Shown in pieces: positions 31,282-40,945 of a DNA stretch of 64,000 bases. Under the pieces are notes generated by a model. It was not told where the DNA came from and made no database searches. It saw nothing but the letters and a program-made list of their open reading frames with translations. Origin of the DNA: Prochlorococcus sp. scB245a_520K10 (GTDB taxonomy: Bacteria; Cyanobacteriota; Cyanobacteriia; PCC-6307; Cyanobiaceae); NCBI GenBank assembly GCA_000634515.1, contig JFNU01000202.1:186001-250000 (forward strand). The letters are read 5' to 3'. Positions within the stretch are counted from its first letter, which is position 1. Every line of letters begins with the position of its first letter. The translations under genes were made by a program, and so were the position numbers.

Positions 31282-32058
31282 CTAAGAAATTTTTTCTCCA
31301 ATTATTGAGTTTTTCAAAGATTCTTTTAAGCCCCTAACAACAGCAATCATTGATATTAAATCATCTAATTTATTAACTGCAGATCCAACGCCAACTGCTG
31401 AAGCTCCACAAGATATTGCTAGTGGACAAGTTACTTGGCTTAATCCAGAAGCACTCATAATAGGTATCTCGACAGATTGTTTCTTAAACTCTTGGCTAAT
31501 AGCATAGGTAGCTGCAAGAGTTGGTACTGACTTTTCAAACAAACCTTGAATTCCAGATGAATAAGGACTAGAACTAGTGCCACCTTCTGTTTGAATAATA
31601 TCAACACTTTCATCAACTAGCTTTAAAGCGAGATCAACTTGTTTATCAATAGGCATAGTATGAGGAACAGTTACTGATAAGGGAACATTAGGTATTAAAT
31701 CCCTTGTTTCTTTAGTTATGTTTAAGACTTTTTCATCTGAGAAATTAATACCTTGTTCATAAAAAGTATCGTAATTTCCTATCTCAATTAATGAGGCTCC
31801 TGCTTTTACAGAATCTAGAAAAGAATGTGGCACTACTGAACTCACACATACGTGTAATGAAGAATGCTTGAGTGCTAGATCAACTAATTCAGGTTTACAA
31901 GCAATATCGACAAGATCCGCACCTCCTAATGCAGCAGCCTCAACAATTGTTTTCACAGATTGTGCATCGAAATTATTCAATCCTGAAATCACTTTGAGTA
32001 AAGAATTACTTCTCAACTCTTCTTCAATTTTTTGTGGCAAAAGATTAATCAGACTCAT
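31282..32058 (-). CDS. ycf23: DUF561/Ycf23 protein, TIM-barrel-like
   Basis: This 258-residue protein is the cyanobacterial member of DUF561, called Ycf23 in red algal plastids. The pattern of alternating strand and helix with SVKAGASLIEIGNYD, IIQTEGGTSSSPYSSG, IPIMSASGLSQVTCPLAISCGASAVGVGSAV resembles a TIM-barrel phosphate-binding enzyme such as a synthase for thiamine or histidine precursors, but the family has no settled function that I know. It is placed 29 bases upstream of uvrB and diverges from tilS over 85 bases. Confidence 0.85.
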   Translation of the reverse strand: MSLINLLPQKIEEELRSNSLLKVISGLNNFDAQSVKTIVEAAALGGADLVDIACKPELVDLALKHSSLHVCVSSVVPHSFLDSVKAGASLIEIGNYDTFYEQGINFSDEKVLNITKETRDLIPNVPLSVTVPHTMPIDKQVDLALKLVDESVDIIQTEGGTSSSPYSSGIQGLFEKSVPTLAATYAISQEFKKQSVEIPIMSASGLSQVTCPLAISCGASAVGVGSAVNKLDDLISMIAVVRGLKESLKNSIIGEKIS

Positions 32059-32143
32059 TTACTTAATGAATTTATTACCCGATTGTGACATTGTTTTAGT
32101 AAAACAGTGCATTTTTTAAAAAATATTATCTGAGCAACACAAA

Positions 32144-33154
32144 ATGTTTGATAAAAATTTAACTCAGAAAAATTGGCTATCATGGCATCATCTCCTTCAT
32201 AAGGAGTTTCTTAGCAAAAAAACATTAATTCCCAAAGGATCGAATATTTTAATAAGTGTTTCTGGGGGTCAAGACTCAATGGCCTTATTAACCTTAATTT
32301 ATGACCTAAAAAAACTTCATAATTGGTCTATTAGTGTTTGGCATGGTGATCATCAGTGGCACAAAAAATCCTCGCTGTATGCTCTTGAATTAAAAAGTTA
32401 TTGTGAAGGTAAAAATGTTCCATTCTATTTTGATAAAGCAGATAAAGAAAATATTCTTACAGAAGAAAAAGCACGAGAATGGAGATATCAAAAATTATGT
32501 GAAATAGCCAAAACTTTATTAAAAAAGAAACAGCAAAATAAAAATATTTATTTGTTAACTGGTCATACAAGTACTGATAACGCAGAGACATTTATCCTCA
32601 ATTTATCTAGAGGTAGCAATTTTGCCGGTCTCAGTAATATTGAGAATAAAAGATTACTAGAAAATCAAATTTTTTTAATAAGGCCAATATTAATTTTCAG
32701 TAGAGAAGAAACAAAACGATTCTGTAATGAGATGAACATCCCAGTTTGGGAAGATCCGACAAATTCAGATCTTAAATTAAAAAGAAATTTAGTAAGAAAA
32801 AAAATTATTCCTACCTTGGAGGTTATCTATCCTGGTTGTTCTGAAAGGATAAATAATTTTTCCCAAAAAATGAGCAACTATAATAATGAACGTAATGATC
32901 TTAGTGAACTAGCATACCTATATTGTAGAGACGTAAATGGAATTAAAAGGAATCTTTTGAATAGTATGTGTATTGAAGCACGATGCACAATATTAAATAG
33001 ATTTCTAAAGGAAATATCTAAAAAGCAATATAGTTCTCAAAATCTGGCAAAAATAGCTAATTCAATTTTTGAAAAAAACAAAGGCCAAGTTAGCTTACAA
33101 GAGTTTTTAAAAATTGTTTGGGATAAAAACTATATAAATTTTGAAAAAAGTTAA
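32144..33154 (+). CDS. tilS: tRNA(Ile)-lysidine synthase
   Basis: This 336-residue enzyme adds lysine to C34 of the CAU tRNA-Ile so that it reads AUA. The PP-loop ATP-binding motif is SVSGGQDSMAL at about residue 41. GHTSTDNAETFILNLSRGS and the RPILIFSREETKRFC block follow, with the WEDPTNSDLKLKRNLVRKKIIP segment typical of TilS. It lacks the extended C-terminal domain of E. coli TilS, as in many cyanobacteria. The last 4 bases (TTAA) serve as stop codons for this gene and for the convergent RNase J gene. Confidence 0.95.
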   Translation: MFDKNLTQKNWLSWHHLLHKEFLSKKTLIPKGSNILISVSGGQDSMALLTLIYDLKKLHNWSISVWHGDHQWHKKSSLYALELKSYCEGKNVPFYFDKADKENILTEEKAREWRYQKLCEIAKTLLKKKQQNKNIYLLTGHTSTDNAETFILNLSRGSNFAGLSNIENKRLLENQIFLIRPILIFSREETKRFCNEMNIPVWEDPTNSDLKLKRNLVRKKIIPTLEVIYPGCSERINNFSQKMSNYNNERNDLSELAYLYCRDVNGIKRNLLNSMCIEARCTILNRFLKEISKKQYSSQNLAKIANSIFEKNKGQVSLQEFLKIVWDKNYINFEKS

Positions 33155-35139
33155 GATGTAACAGTAGATCTTCTTCTTCTTGTTCTGCCTTCAAATGAAT
33201 CTTCATTTGCAGAATCAGGTGATGGATTCTGAGAAACTTTGTGACTATTTTGTGTATTTTGCCGGTTATTTGAATTATTAGGATGATTATTGTTTGATTT
33301 CTTTTGATAATTATGATTATTTCTATTCCTATTAGAGTGATTATGCTCTTCGGTAATCTTCGGAATATATGCACGGGTTCCACTTGGGGCAGGTTGCACT
33401 AAACACAAAATAAGTGGTTCAACTTGTAATTCTCTTCTCATTCTTCTAGATAAACCATTTTCAATTTCTCTTTGAACACCAATCCAATCTACTTCAAAAT
33501 TATTTGGCCCAGTCTGCCTAGATAATTGTTTCCATCTATTTTCTAAGACCCAGCTTATTTCTCGTTCTGTCCACATAGACATTTTTCTTGGTTCTGCAGT
33601 AGTGACAACTCCTCGTAAATTAACTCTGGGAGGTGCAACCATTTTTCCATCAGTACTTATAGGTGCTAAAACAGTTACAACACCATCACCAGCTAATTGC
33701 TGCCTTTCTTTTAATACTCGAGCGTCAACAATTCCATTTCGAGAATTATCAAGCAACTCTACTCCAGCTTTTACCGGATCACCTTTTTGAATGGAATTAG
33801 GTGTGAGCTCAACTACATCTCCATTTTCAATAATTAAGATATTGTCTTTTGGAACTCCCATGATCTGAGCACTTCTACTGTGACAAACGAGCATTCTATG
33901 CTCTCCGTGAACCGGCACAAAAAACTTAGGTTTGGCCAAAGCCAACATTAATTTTTGATCTTCTTGAAAACCATGACCAGAAACATGAATATTCTCACCT
34001 TTTCCATAAACAACCTTCGCTCCCATTTTCATTAATCTATCTATTGTATTGACTACACCAATAGTATTTCCTGGGATTGGGCTAGCAGAAAATATAACAG
34101 TATCAGTTGTCTTAAGGCGTACATGTTGATGCTCCCCACGAGAAATTCTACTTAAAGCAGCTAAAGGTTCTCCTTGACTACCAGTCATCAATAATAAAGT
34201 TTCTCTATCTGGTAAATCTCTAATTTGTTTAATAGGAACAAACAAATCATCTGGGCATTTCATGTAACCAATATCCCTTGCTTTAGCAATAACATTTATC
34301 ATAGATCTTCCTAACAAACCGACCTTTCTTCCATGTTTCATGGCCAACTCTAAAATCATTGTCACTCTATGAACAGAACTAGCAAAAGTGGTAAGGATAA
34401 CTCGTTCTTTTGCCTCAGCAATATGTTTTTCTAAAGAGGGATAGATAGTCTTCTCAGAAGGGCAAAAACCTGGAACTTCGGCATTAGTAGAATCACTGAA
34501 CATGCATAAAACTCCCTTCTCTCCATAATGCACCATCCTTTCAATATCAAATTGTTCTCCATCTACTGGCATATGATCAAACTTAAAATCTCCCGTGAAA
34601 ATAATTGTACCAACAGGTGTTGTAACTGCTAAAGAAAAACTATCGCAAATAGAATGAGTATTTCGAATAAATTCAACAGAAAAATGCTGTCCAACTTTTA
34701 CAACGTCTCTTGGATTTACTGTCTGTATAGTTGTTCTATCAGATACTCCTGCTTCCTCCATTTTTCCTCTAAGCATGGACATTGCTAGTCTTGGACCGTA
34801 AATAATCGGAATATTAAAATGCTTTAGATGATGAGAAATGCCTCCGATATGATCTTCATGACCGTGAGTGACAATCATTCCTTTTATTCTTCTTTGATTT
34901 TCTTTTAAAAAAGTTGTATCTGGCATAACAACATTCACACCATGCATACCATCTGAAGGGAAAGCTAAGCCAGCATCAACTAGCATTAGTTCATCTCCGT
35001 ATTCAAATACACAAGTATTTTTTCCTATTTCATGTAAGCCACCTAATGGTATTACTCTTAGGGTGGGACTATTACTACTTTTAGATCCAGATGAATTATT
35101 TGAGGATCTATTAATAGTTGAATTTGTTCTTGATTGCAT
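33151..35139 (-). CDS. rnj: Ribonuclease J
   Basis: This 662-residue metallo-beta-lactamase nuclease has the metal motif THGHEDHIGGI near residue 90, then IFTGDFKFDHMPVDGEQFD and beta-CASP motifs with MTGSQGEPLAALSRI and VHVSGHGFQEDQKL-like text. It processes and degrades RNA with 5'-exonuclease and endonuclease activity. About 25 N-terminal residues are Ser/Asn-rich and the last 80 are rich in Asn, His, Gln and Arg, ending in RRRRS; these are species-specific tails. It shares the TTAA stop with tilS and is 77 bases downstream of dapA, so dapA-rnj may be one transcript. Confidence 0.95.
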   Translation of the reverse strand: MQSRTNSTINRSSNNSSGSKSSNSPTLRVIPLGGLHEIGKNTCVFEYGDELMLVDAGLAFPSDGMHGVNVVMPDTTFLKENQRRIKGMIVTHGHEDHIGGISHHLKHFNIPIIYGPRLAMSMLRGKMEEAGVSDRTTIQTVNPRDVVKVGQHFSVEFIRNTHSICDSFSLAVTTPVGTIIFTGDFKFDHMPVDGEQFDIERMVHYGEKGVLCMFSDSTNAEVPGFCPSEKTIYPSLEKHIAEAKERVILTTFASSVHRVTMILELAMKHGRKVGLLGRSMINVIAKARDIGYMKCPDDLFVPIKQIRDLPDRETLLLMTGSQGEPLAALSRISRGEHQHVRLKTTDTVIFSASPIPGNTIGVVNTIDRLMKMGAKVVYGKGENIHVSGHGFQEDQKLMLALAKPKFFVPVHGEHRMLVCHSRSAQIMGVPKDNILIIENGDVVELTPNSIQKGDPVKAGVELLDNSRNGIVDARVLKERQQLAGDGVVTVLAPISTDGKMVAPPRVNLRGVVTTAEPRKMSMWTEREISWVLENRWKQLSRQTGPNNFEVDWIGVQREIENGLSRRMRRELQVEPLILCLVQPAPSGTRAYIPKITEEHNHSNRNRNNHNYQKKSNNNHPNNSNNRQNTQNSHKVSQNPSPDSANEDSFEGRTRRRRSTVTS

Positions 35140-35216
35140 AATTTAGAAGTTTATAAAGTCTTTCTTGTAATCAATCTAATTTTATTTAAATTTAATTATC
35201 AAGTTAAAAAGAATCC

Positions 35217-36122
35217 TTAATGTAAGGATTCGAGGATAATTGAAAGCTGTTTTCTCATGTCCAATGGTAGTGGAGATAAAGGATTTCTAGGACTGCCTAC
35301 ATTCCATCCCGAAAGCTCTAAAGCAGCCTTTATTGGAATTGGATTAGTGGTCATAAAAAGTGCTTTAAAAAGAGGCTGCAGTTTTTCATGAATAGCGAGA
35401 GCTTTAGAAACTTTTCCAATTTGAAAGGATTCAATCATCTCTTTTAACTGCAAACCAACCAAATGACTTGCAACACTTACTACTCCTACAGCACCCACAG
35501 ATAACATTGGAAGTAACAATGAATCGTCGCCACTATATACAGAGAGTTCCGAGCCACAAAAAGCTCTTAGTTCTGTTATTTCCTCTATTCTACCGCTTGC
35601 AGCTTTAATACTGAGAACATTTGAAAAATCCATAAGTTTCTTCACAGTATCAGGTAATAAATTGCAAGCTGTCCTTCCAGGTATGTTGTAAAGCATTAAG
35701 GGCAAATCCTTTGCAGAATTAGCAATAGCACTGAAATGTTTATAAAGTCCTTCTTGAGGTGGTTTATTGTAATAAGGAACAACAACCAAAGCACCGTCGG
35801 CCCCAGAATTGTAGGCTTTTTTTGTAGCTTCTACAGCCTCGCTTGTGCAATTACTACCAGTACCAACTATTACTTTACAACTTGAATCCAAGGATCCTTT
35901 TACTGCAATAAATAAATCATGTTGTTCCTCCCATGAAAGGGTCGGAGATTCTCCAGTAGTACCACAAAGGACAATGCCATCAGAACCGTGATCAAATAGA
36001 TAATTTGCAAGTTTTATAGCTAGTTCATAATCTACATCTCCATCTTCAGAAAATGGAGTAACCATTGCAGTCAATATTCTTCCAAATAATGGATTAGTAA
36101 ACTTAGTTTTCTCTAAAATCAT
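35217..36122 (-). CDS. dapA: 4-hydroxy-tetrahydrodipicolinate synthase
   Basis: This 301-residue TIM-barrel lyase condenses aspartate semialdehyde with pyruvate. It shows [46 protein letters not shown] and [11 protein letters not shown] (with the catalytic tyrosine), then [12 protein letters not shown] with the Schiff-base lysine in place. It feeds lysine and cell-wall diaminopimelate. Its ATG overlaps the asd stop (ATGA), so the two steps of the pathway are translationally coupled. Confidence 0.97.
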   Translation of the reverse strand: MILEKTKFTNPLFGRILTAMVTPFSEDGDVDYELAIKLANYLFDHGSDGIVLCGTTGESPTLSWEEQHDLFIAVKGSLDSSCKVIVGTGSNCTSEAVEATKKAYNSGADGALVVVPYYNKPPQEGLYKHFSAIANSAKDLPLMLYNIPGRTACNLLPDTVKKLMDFSNVLSIKAASGRIEEITELRAFCGSELSVYSGDDSLLLPMLSVGAVGVVSVASHLVGLQLKEMIESFQIGKVSKALAIHEKLQPLFKALFMTTNPIPIKAALELSGWNVGSPRNPLSPLPLDMRKQLSIILESLH

Positions 36123-37150
36123 TTTTTTGGAATTAATAACTCAGCTATTTGAACAGCATTAAGAGCTGCTCCTTTTCTTATTTGATCTCCACATAGCCAT
36201 AATTCTAATCCATTAGGCTGACTTATATCAGTTCTTAACCTGCCAACAGCAACATTATCCCTTCCCATTACGTCATTTGGCATAGGAAATCTATTGTTTT
36301 GGTAATCCTCAATAATTTCAATTCCAGGAGATTTTTTTAATTCTTTCAGAGCATCTTTAGGATCAACTACACCAGCAAATTCAATATTAATAGATTCAGA
36401 ATGTGCCCTTAGTACTGGGACTCGAACACATGTAGCAGAGAGCTTTAAATCAGTAATATTTAATATTTTCTTGGTCTCATTCACCATTTTCATCTCTTCT
36501 TCGCAGTAATTATTTGCAAGCATAGGTGAATTATGTAAGAACAAATTAAAAGCCAAGGAGTATGGCAAAACTTCACTTTTTTGAAGATTACCCTGTAGGT
36601 ATTGTTCAGTTAAAAGTTTTAGTTCCTCCATCGCCAATTGGCCTGCACCACTGACAGATTGATATGTTGAGACAATAACTCTTTGAATAGAAGAAAGTTT
36701 ATTTAACGGTGCCAAAACTAATGTCAATAAAATAGTAGTGCAGTTTGGATTCGCTATTACCCCATCATGATTGAGTGCATCACCAGCATTAACTTCAGGA
36801 ACTACAAGAGGTACGTTCTTTTCTAATCTGAAAGCACTGGAATTATCTATCAGCAAAGCATTTTGATCCATAATGGTAGACAACCATTTTTTTGAAATAC
36901 TTCCACCAGCTGAAGCTAAAACTAGATCAAGATTCAGGAATTCTTCCTTAGTGGTTTTTTTTGTAACTAATTTTTCACCTTTCCAAATGATCTTTTTCCC
37001 TTCTGAACGCTCTGATGAAAGCAATACCAATTCTGATATCGGGAAATCTCGTTGTTCAAGAATTTTGAGTAATTCAGATCCTACAGCACCTGAAGATCCT
37101 AAAACAGCAACTTTTAATGGCCTATTAGGCAAAAACGGAGATTGTCTCAC
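36119..37150 (-). CDS. asd: Aspartate-semialdehyde dehydrogenase
   Basis: This 343-residue enzyme reduces aspartyl phosphate to the semialdehyde with NADPH. The nucleotide-binding [18 protein letters not shown] is at residue 15, the catalytic cysteine lies in [14 protein letters not shown] near residue 132, and [17 protein letters not shown] follows. [23 protein letters not shown] closes the protein. It is the first gene of asd-dapA. It diverges from tig over 124 bases. Together with lysC 8 kb upstream it covers the first three steps of lysine synthesis. Confidence 0.97.
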   Translation of the reverse strand: MRQSPFLPNRPLKVAVLGSSGAVGSELLKILEQRDFPISELVLLSSERSEGKKIIWKGEKLVTKKTTKEEFLNLDLVLASAGGSISKKWLSTIMDQNALLIDNSSAFRLEKNVPLVVPEVNAGDALNHDGVIANPNCTTILLTLVLAPLNKLSSIQRVIVSTYQSVSGAGQLAMEELKLLTEQYLQGNLQKSEVLPYSLAFNLFLHNSPMLANNYCEEEMKMVNETKKILNITDLKLSATCVRVPVLRAHSESINIEFAGVVDPKDALKELKKSPGIEIIEDYQNNRFPMPNDVMGRDNVAVGRLRTDISQPNGLELWLCGDQIRKGAALNAVQIAELLIPKK

Positions 37151-37252
37151 ACTTTAAAATGATTTTTATAAATAGATTGACTATTTTTTTTACTTTATCA
37201 AAAAATTAACTTTCAAGGAAATCACGTAATGTGAAATAATTAAGTTTCGGCT

Positions 37253-37258
37253 TATAGT
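37253..37258 (+). promoter_or_regulatory. Candidate -10 element for the tig-clpP-clpX run
   Basis: TATAGT lies 16 bases before the tig start in the asd-tig divergent gap. That is close to the ATG, so a start here would give a very short leader. There is no convincing -35 box. The tentative call is based on position only. Confidence 0.25.
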
Positions 37259-37274
37259 AATAATTACAAAAAAC

Positions 37275-38708
37275 ATGGCTAAAGAAGCATTAATAGTCAA
37301 AACAACACCTCTACCTCAAAGTAGAATTGCATTTGAATTAGAGATACCATCTGAGACATGCAAAACGTATGTAAATGAGACAATCAATACTATTAGTCGT
37401 TCGGCTAAAATTCCTGGATTTAGACTTGGTAAAATTCCTAAACAAGTCTTAATCCAAAGAATTGGAATCACACAATTACATGCTTCTGCTCTAGAAAAAA
37501 TCATCGATAAATCATGGCAAGAAGCATTAAAAATAAAATCTATAGAGCCATTAAGTGAGCCAGAATTGGTAGATGGATTTGAATCTTTACTTGCAAAATT
37601 TAGTCCTGAAAAATCACTTAAGGTTACTCTTCAAACTGATGTTGCCCCCGAATTAAAACTAAAAAAATCCAAAGGACTTAGTGTTGAAATCTCAAAAACT
37701 AAGTTTGATCCTAAGTCAGTAGATGAAGCCCTAGAAAAATCTAGAAGTCAATTTGCAAATATTATTCCAGTAACTAATAGAGCAGCAAAATTAGGAGATA
37801 TTGCTGTAGTTAGTTTCAAAGGGACATATAAAGATTCTGGTAAAGAGATTGATGGTGGGACAAGTGAATCAATGGATCTTGAGTTAGAAAAGAACAAAAT
37901 GATTCCTGGTTTTGTTGAGGGAATCGTAAAGATGAAAATTGGTGATACTAAAACACTGAACCTTAAATTTCCTGAAGATTATTCGCATGAAGATTCAAGA
38001 GGTAAAGAGGCAATCTTTGAAGTAAATCTCAAGGATCTTAAGGAAAAAGAATTACCTGAACTTAATGACGATTTTGCAAAACAGTCTGGCAACAAAGAAT
38101 CATTAAAAGAGCTAAAGATAGATATTGAAAAGCAACTAAAAGAAAATTTTGAAAAAACTCAAAAAGATATCAAAATTGAGGCTTTATTAGATGCCTTAAC
38201 AAACGAATTGGTTGCTGAAATTCCAAAATCTATGATCGATATAGAAGTAAGGAATAATATTGAACAAACCGCGCAAAGATTTGCTCAACAAGGTCTTGAT
38301 GTTAAATCTACTTTCACGCCGGAATTAGTTAAGTCACTAGCCGAATCCACAAGGCCTCAGGCTGAAAAAAATGTTCAAAGAAATTTAGCTTTAAAAGCAT
38401 TAGCTGAAAAAGAAAACATAAAAGTTGAAAAAGACGAAATTGATCTAAAAATGAAAGACTATGAAGATGCGATCTCTCAATCTTCAAAACAAATAGATAT
38501 TAAAAAATTAACAGAAGTAATAAATAACGATTTACTCAAAGAAAAATTAATAATTTGGCTTGAAGAAAATTCCGAAGTAAAAGAAAAAACTACAAAAACT
38601 TCTAAAGCTACCAAAACCTCTAAAGCAACTAAAGCGACAAAAACTTCGACAAAAACCACAAAAACCACAAAAACCACAAAAACTCAAAATAAAAAAGAAA
38701 AAAAATAA
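37275..38708 (+). CDS. tig: Trigger factor (ribosome-associated chaperone, peptidyl-prolyl isomerase)
   Basis: This 477-residue protein has the ribosome-binding domain with the FRLGKIPKQVL signature (GFRxGKxP type), an FKBP-like domain (about residues 165-250, with VVSFKGTYKDSGKEIDGG) and a C-terminal helical chaperone domain. It binds nascent chains at the ribosome exit. The tail after about residue 435 is a Lys-Thr-rich repeat (TKT units) ending in QNKKEKK, not typical of E. coli trigger factor. It heads a plus-strand series of tig-clpP-clpX, with a 65-base gap to clpP, and is followed by dnaX. Confidence 0.97.
   Translation: MAKEALIVKTTPLPQSRIAFELEIPSETCKTYVNETINTISRSAKIPGFRLGKIPKQVLIQRIGITQLHASALEKIIDKSWQEALKIKSIEPLSEPELVDGFESLLAKFSPEKSLKVTLQTDVAPELKLKKSKGLSVEISKTKFDPKSVDEALEKSRSQFANIIPVTNRAAKLGDIAVVSFKGTYKDSGKEIDGGTSESMDLELEKNKMIPGFVEGIVKMKIGDTKTLNLKFPEDYSHEDSRGKEAIFEVNLKDLKEKELPELNDDFAKQSGNKESLKELKIDIEKQLKENFEKTQKDIKIEALLDALTNELVAEIPKSMIDIEVRNNIEQTAQRFAQQGLDVKSTFTPELVKSLAESTRPQAEKNVQRNLALKALAEKENIKVEKDEIDLKMKDYEDAISQSSKQIDIKKLTEVINNDLLKEKLIIWLEENSEVKEKTTKTSKATKTSKATKATKTSTKTTKTTKTTKTQNKKEKK
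38649..38684 (+). repeat. Four 9-bp tandem units encoding TKT at the end of tig
   Basis: The unit ACAAAAACC occurs three times from 38649 and a fourth time as ACAAAAACT, ending at 38684. In frame each unit reads Thr-Lys-Thr. A looser TSKATK repeat precedes it. Such arrays are prone to slippage and may vary in number between strains. Confidence 0.9.
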
Positions 38709-38773
38709 TTTATGAAATTTCCTACTAATTAAACAAAAACCCCTTAAATTATTTATAAGACGAAAACTATTTT

Positions 38774-39418
38774 GTGAACTCAGAAAAAAAACACTTAATC
38801 CAAAGCTCAATAAGTTCTTACGAAAGTATTAATAAAACTTTTGGCGCTGTACCTACCGTTATAGAACAATCTGGCAGAGGTGAAAGAGCTTTTGATATTT
38901 ATTCAAGACTACTGAGGGAGAGAATAATTTTTTTAGGTACTGGAATTAATGATCAAGTATCTGACTCTCTTGTTGCACAATTGTTATTTCTTGAAGCTGA
39001 AGATCCCGAAAAAGACATACAAATATATATCAATTCTCCTGGAGGCTCAGTAACTGCAGGAATGGCCATATACGACACTATGCAACAAATATCCCCTGAT
39101 GTAGTGACTATATGCTTTGGAGTGGCTGCAAGTATGGGGGCATTTCTACTCTCTGGAGGAGCAAAAGGCAAGAGATTGGCTTTACCTAATTCTAGAATTA
39201 TGATTCATCAGCCTCTTGGAGGTGCACAAGGTCAAGCAGTAGAGATTGAAATACAAGCTAAAGAAATACTTTTTCTCAAAAAAACATTGAATTCACTTCT
39301 AGCAGAACATACTGGACAACCTTTAGAAAAGATTAATGAAGACACAGAAAGAGACTACTTTTTATCACCCTCTGAAGCAGTCGAATATGGATTAATTGAT
39401 AAAGTTATCGAAAAGTGA
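38774..39418 (+). CDS. clpP: ATP-dependent Clp protease proteolytic subunit
   Basis: This 214-residue serine peptidase has the catalytic Ser in [14 protein letters not shown] and the catalytic His in [13 protein letters not shown], with the Asp downstream in the handle. The N-terminus ([19 protein letters not shown]) is the normal ClpP start, after a 28-residue extension. The reading frame starts with GTG at 38774. Cyanobacteria carry several clpP paralogues; being next to clpX suggests this is the ClpXP partner. ClpP and ClpX are separated by 102 bases. Confidence 0.95.
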   Translation: MNSEKKHLIQSSISSYESINKTFGAVPTVIEQSGRGERAFDIYSRLLRERIIFLGTGINDQVSDSLVAQLLFLEAEDPEKDIQIYINSPGGSVTAGMAIYDTMQQISPDVVTICFGVAASMGAFLLSGGAKGKRLALPNSRIMIHQPLGGAQGQAVEIEIQAKEILFLKKTLNSLLAEHTGQPLEKINEDTERDYFLSPSEAVEYGLIDKVIEK

Positions 39419-39520
39419 CAAGGGATACTGATTTTTTAAGAAAATGATGACGAATTGAAGTTTATAAGCAATCCTAGTGAATAGGGAATATTTTACACCT
39501 TTATTTTTACCTGAAAATCG

Positions 39521-40888
39521 ATGGCTAAATTCGACGCCCATCTTAAATGTTCATTTTGCGGAAAATCACAAGACCAAGTAAGAAAGCTTATAGCTGGTCC
39601 TGGAGTTTATATCTGTGATGAGTGCATAGATCTTTGTAATGAAATTCTCGATGAAGAACTACTTGATAATCAAGCGAACACAAACAACTCGCCGCAAGTA
39701 AAAAAGAAATTACCAACAGATAACCCAAAAAAATCTGTTCCTTTAGAATTAACCTCAATTCCTAAGCCATTAGAAATTAAAAGTTTCCTAGATAATCAAG
39801 TTGTTGGACAAGAATCTGCAAAAAAGATATTATCAGTAGCTGTATACAACCATTACAAAAGATTAGCTTGGAAAGTTAAAGAAGAAAGTAAAAATAACAA
39901 TTCAACAGATACACAAGCAACGAAATTACAAAAATCTAATATTTTACTCATCGGCCCTACTGGAAGTGGAAAAACATTATTAGCGCAAACTTTAGCTGAG
40001 TTTTTAGACGTTCCTTTTGCAGTAGCTGATGCAACGACTTTGACAGAAGCTGGATATGTTGGGGAAGATGTCGAAAATATACTTTTAAGACTTCTACAGA
40101 AATCAGAAATGAATGTAGAACTTGCTCAAAAAGGAATTATTTATATAGATGAAATAGATAAAATTGCAAGAAAAAGCGAGAATCCTTCAATTACTAGAGA
40201 TGTTTCTGGTGAAGGAGTACAGCAAGCATTATTAAAAATGCTTGAAGGAACAATTGCTAATGTGCCGCCACAAGGTGGGAGAAAACATCCTTATCATGAC
40301 TGCATCCAAATTGATACGAGTCAAATTTTATTTATTTGCGGAGGGGCTTTTATAGGTTTAGAGGATATCGTTCAAAAGCGCTTGGGTAAAAACTCCATAG
40401 GATTTACAACTAATTCGGATGCAAACAAAGTTGATACAAAAAAAATAGTAGACCAAAGAGACTCTTTAAAAAATTTAGAGTTAGATGACTTAGTTAAGTA
40501 TGGACTAATTCCAGAATTTATTGGAAGAATACCGGTTTGCGCCGTATTAGATCGTCTGACTAAAGAAACTTTAGAATCTATTCTGACTCAACCAAGAGAT
40601 GCACTAGTAAAGCAATTCAAAACTTTACTAAGTATGGATAATGTAGAGTTATCATTCGAGCCTGATTCTGTTGAAGCAATAGCAGATGAAGCATATAAAA
40701 GAAAAACTGGTGCTAGAGCATTACGATCAATTATTGAAGAGCTAATGCTTGATATTATGTACACTTTGCCTTCTGAAGAGAATGTAAAAGAATTCACAAT
40801 TACAAAAAAAATGGTGGAAAATTTATTCTCATCTAAAATTGTTAAACTACCTTCAGGATCAAAAAGAGTCATTAAAGAGTCTGCTTAA
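39521..40888 (+). CDS. clpX: ATP-dependent Clp protease ATP-binding subunit ClpX
   Basis: This 455-residue AAA+ unfoldase has the N-terminal zinc domain [15 protein letters not shown] with a second CDEC pair, Walker [15 protein letters not shown], Walker [14 protein letters not shown], and the GFGA-like IGF loop. The IGF-type loop that docks on ClpP is in the region of residues 290-310 (KNSIGFTT). It delivers unfolded substrates to ClpP. The order tig-clpP-clpX is the classical one, and dnaX follows 57 bases later. Confidence 0.98.
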   Translation: MAKFDAHLKCSFCGKSQDQVRKLIAGPGVYICDECIDLCNEILDEELLDNQANTNNSPQVKKKLPTDNPKKSVPLELTSIPKPLEIKSFLDNQVVGQESAKKILSVAVYNHYKRLAWKVKEESKNNNSTDTQATKLQKSNILLIGPTGSGKTLLAQTLAEFLDVPFAVADATTLTEAGYVGEDVENILLRLLQKSEMNVELAQKGIIYIDEIDKIARKSENPSITRDVSGEGVQQALLKMLEGTIANVPPQGGRKHPYHDCIQIDTSQILFICGGAFIGLEDIVQKRLGKNSIGFTTNSDANKVDTKKIVDQRDSLKNLELDDLVKYGLIPEFIGRIPVCAVLDRLTKETLESILTQPRDALVKQFKTLLSMDNVELSFEPDSVEAIADEAYKRKTGARALRSIIEELMLDIMYTLPSEENVKEFTITKKMVENLFSSKIVKLPSGSKRVIKESA

Positions 40889-40945
40889 AATTAGACTTTA
40901 ATTGTTGCAATTGAAACCTTAATAGTTCTAATTAATTAATAATAA

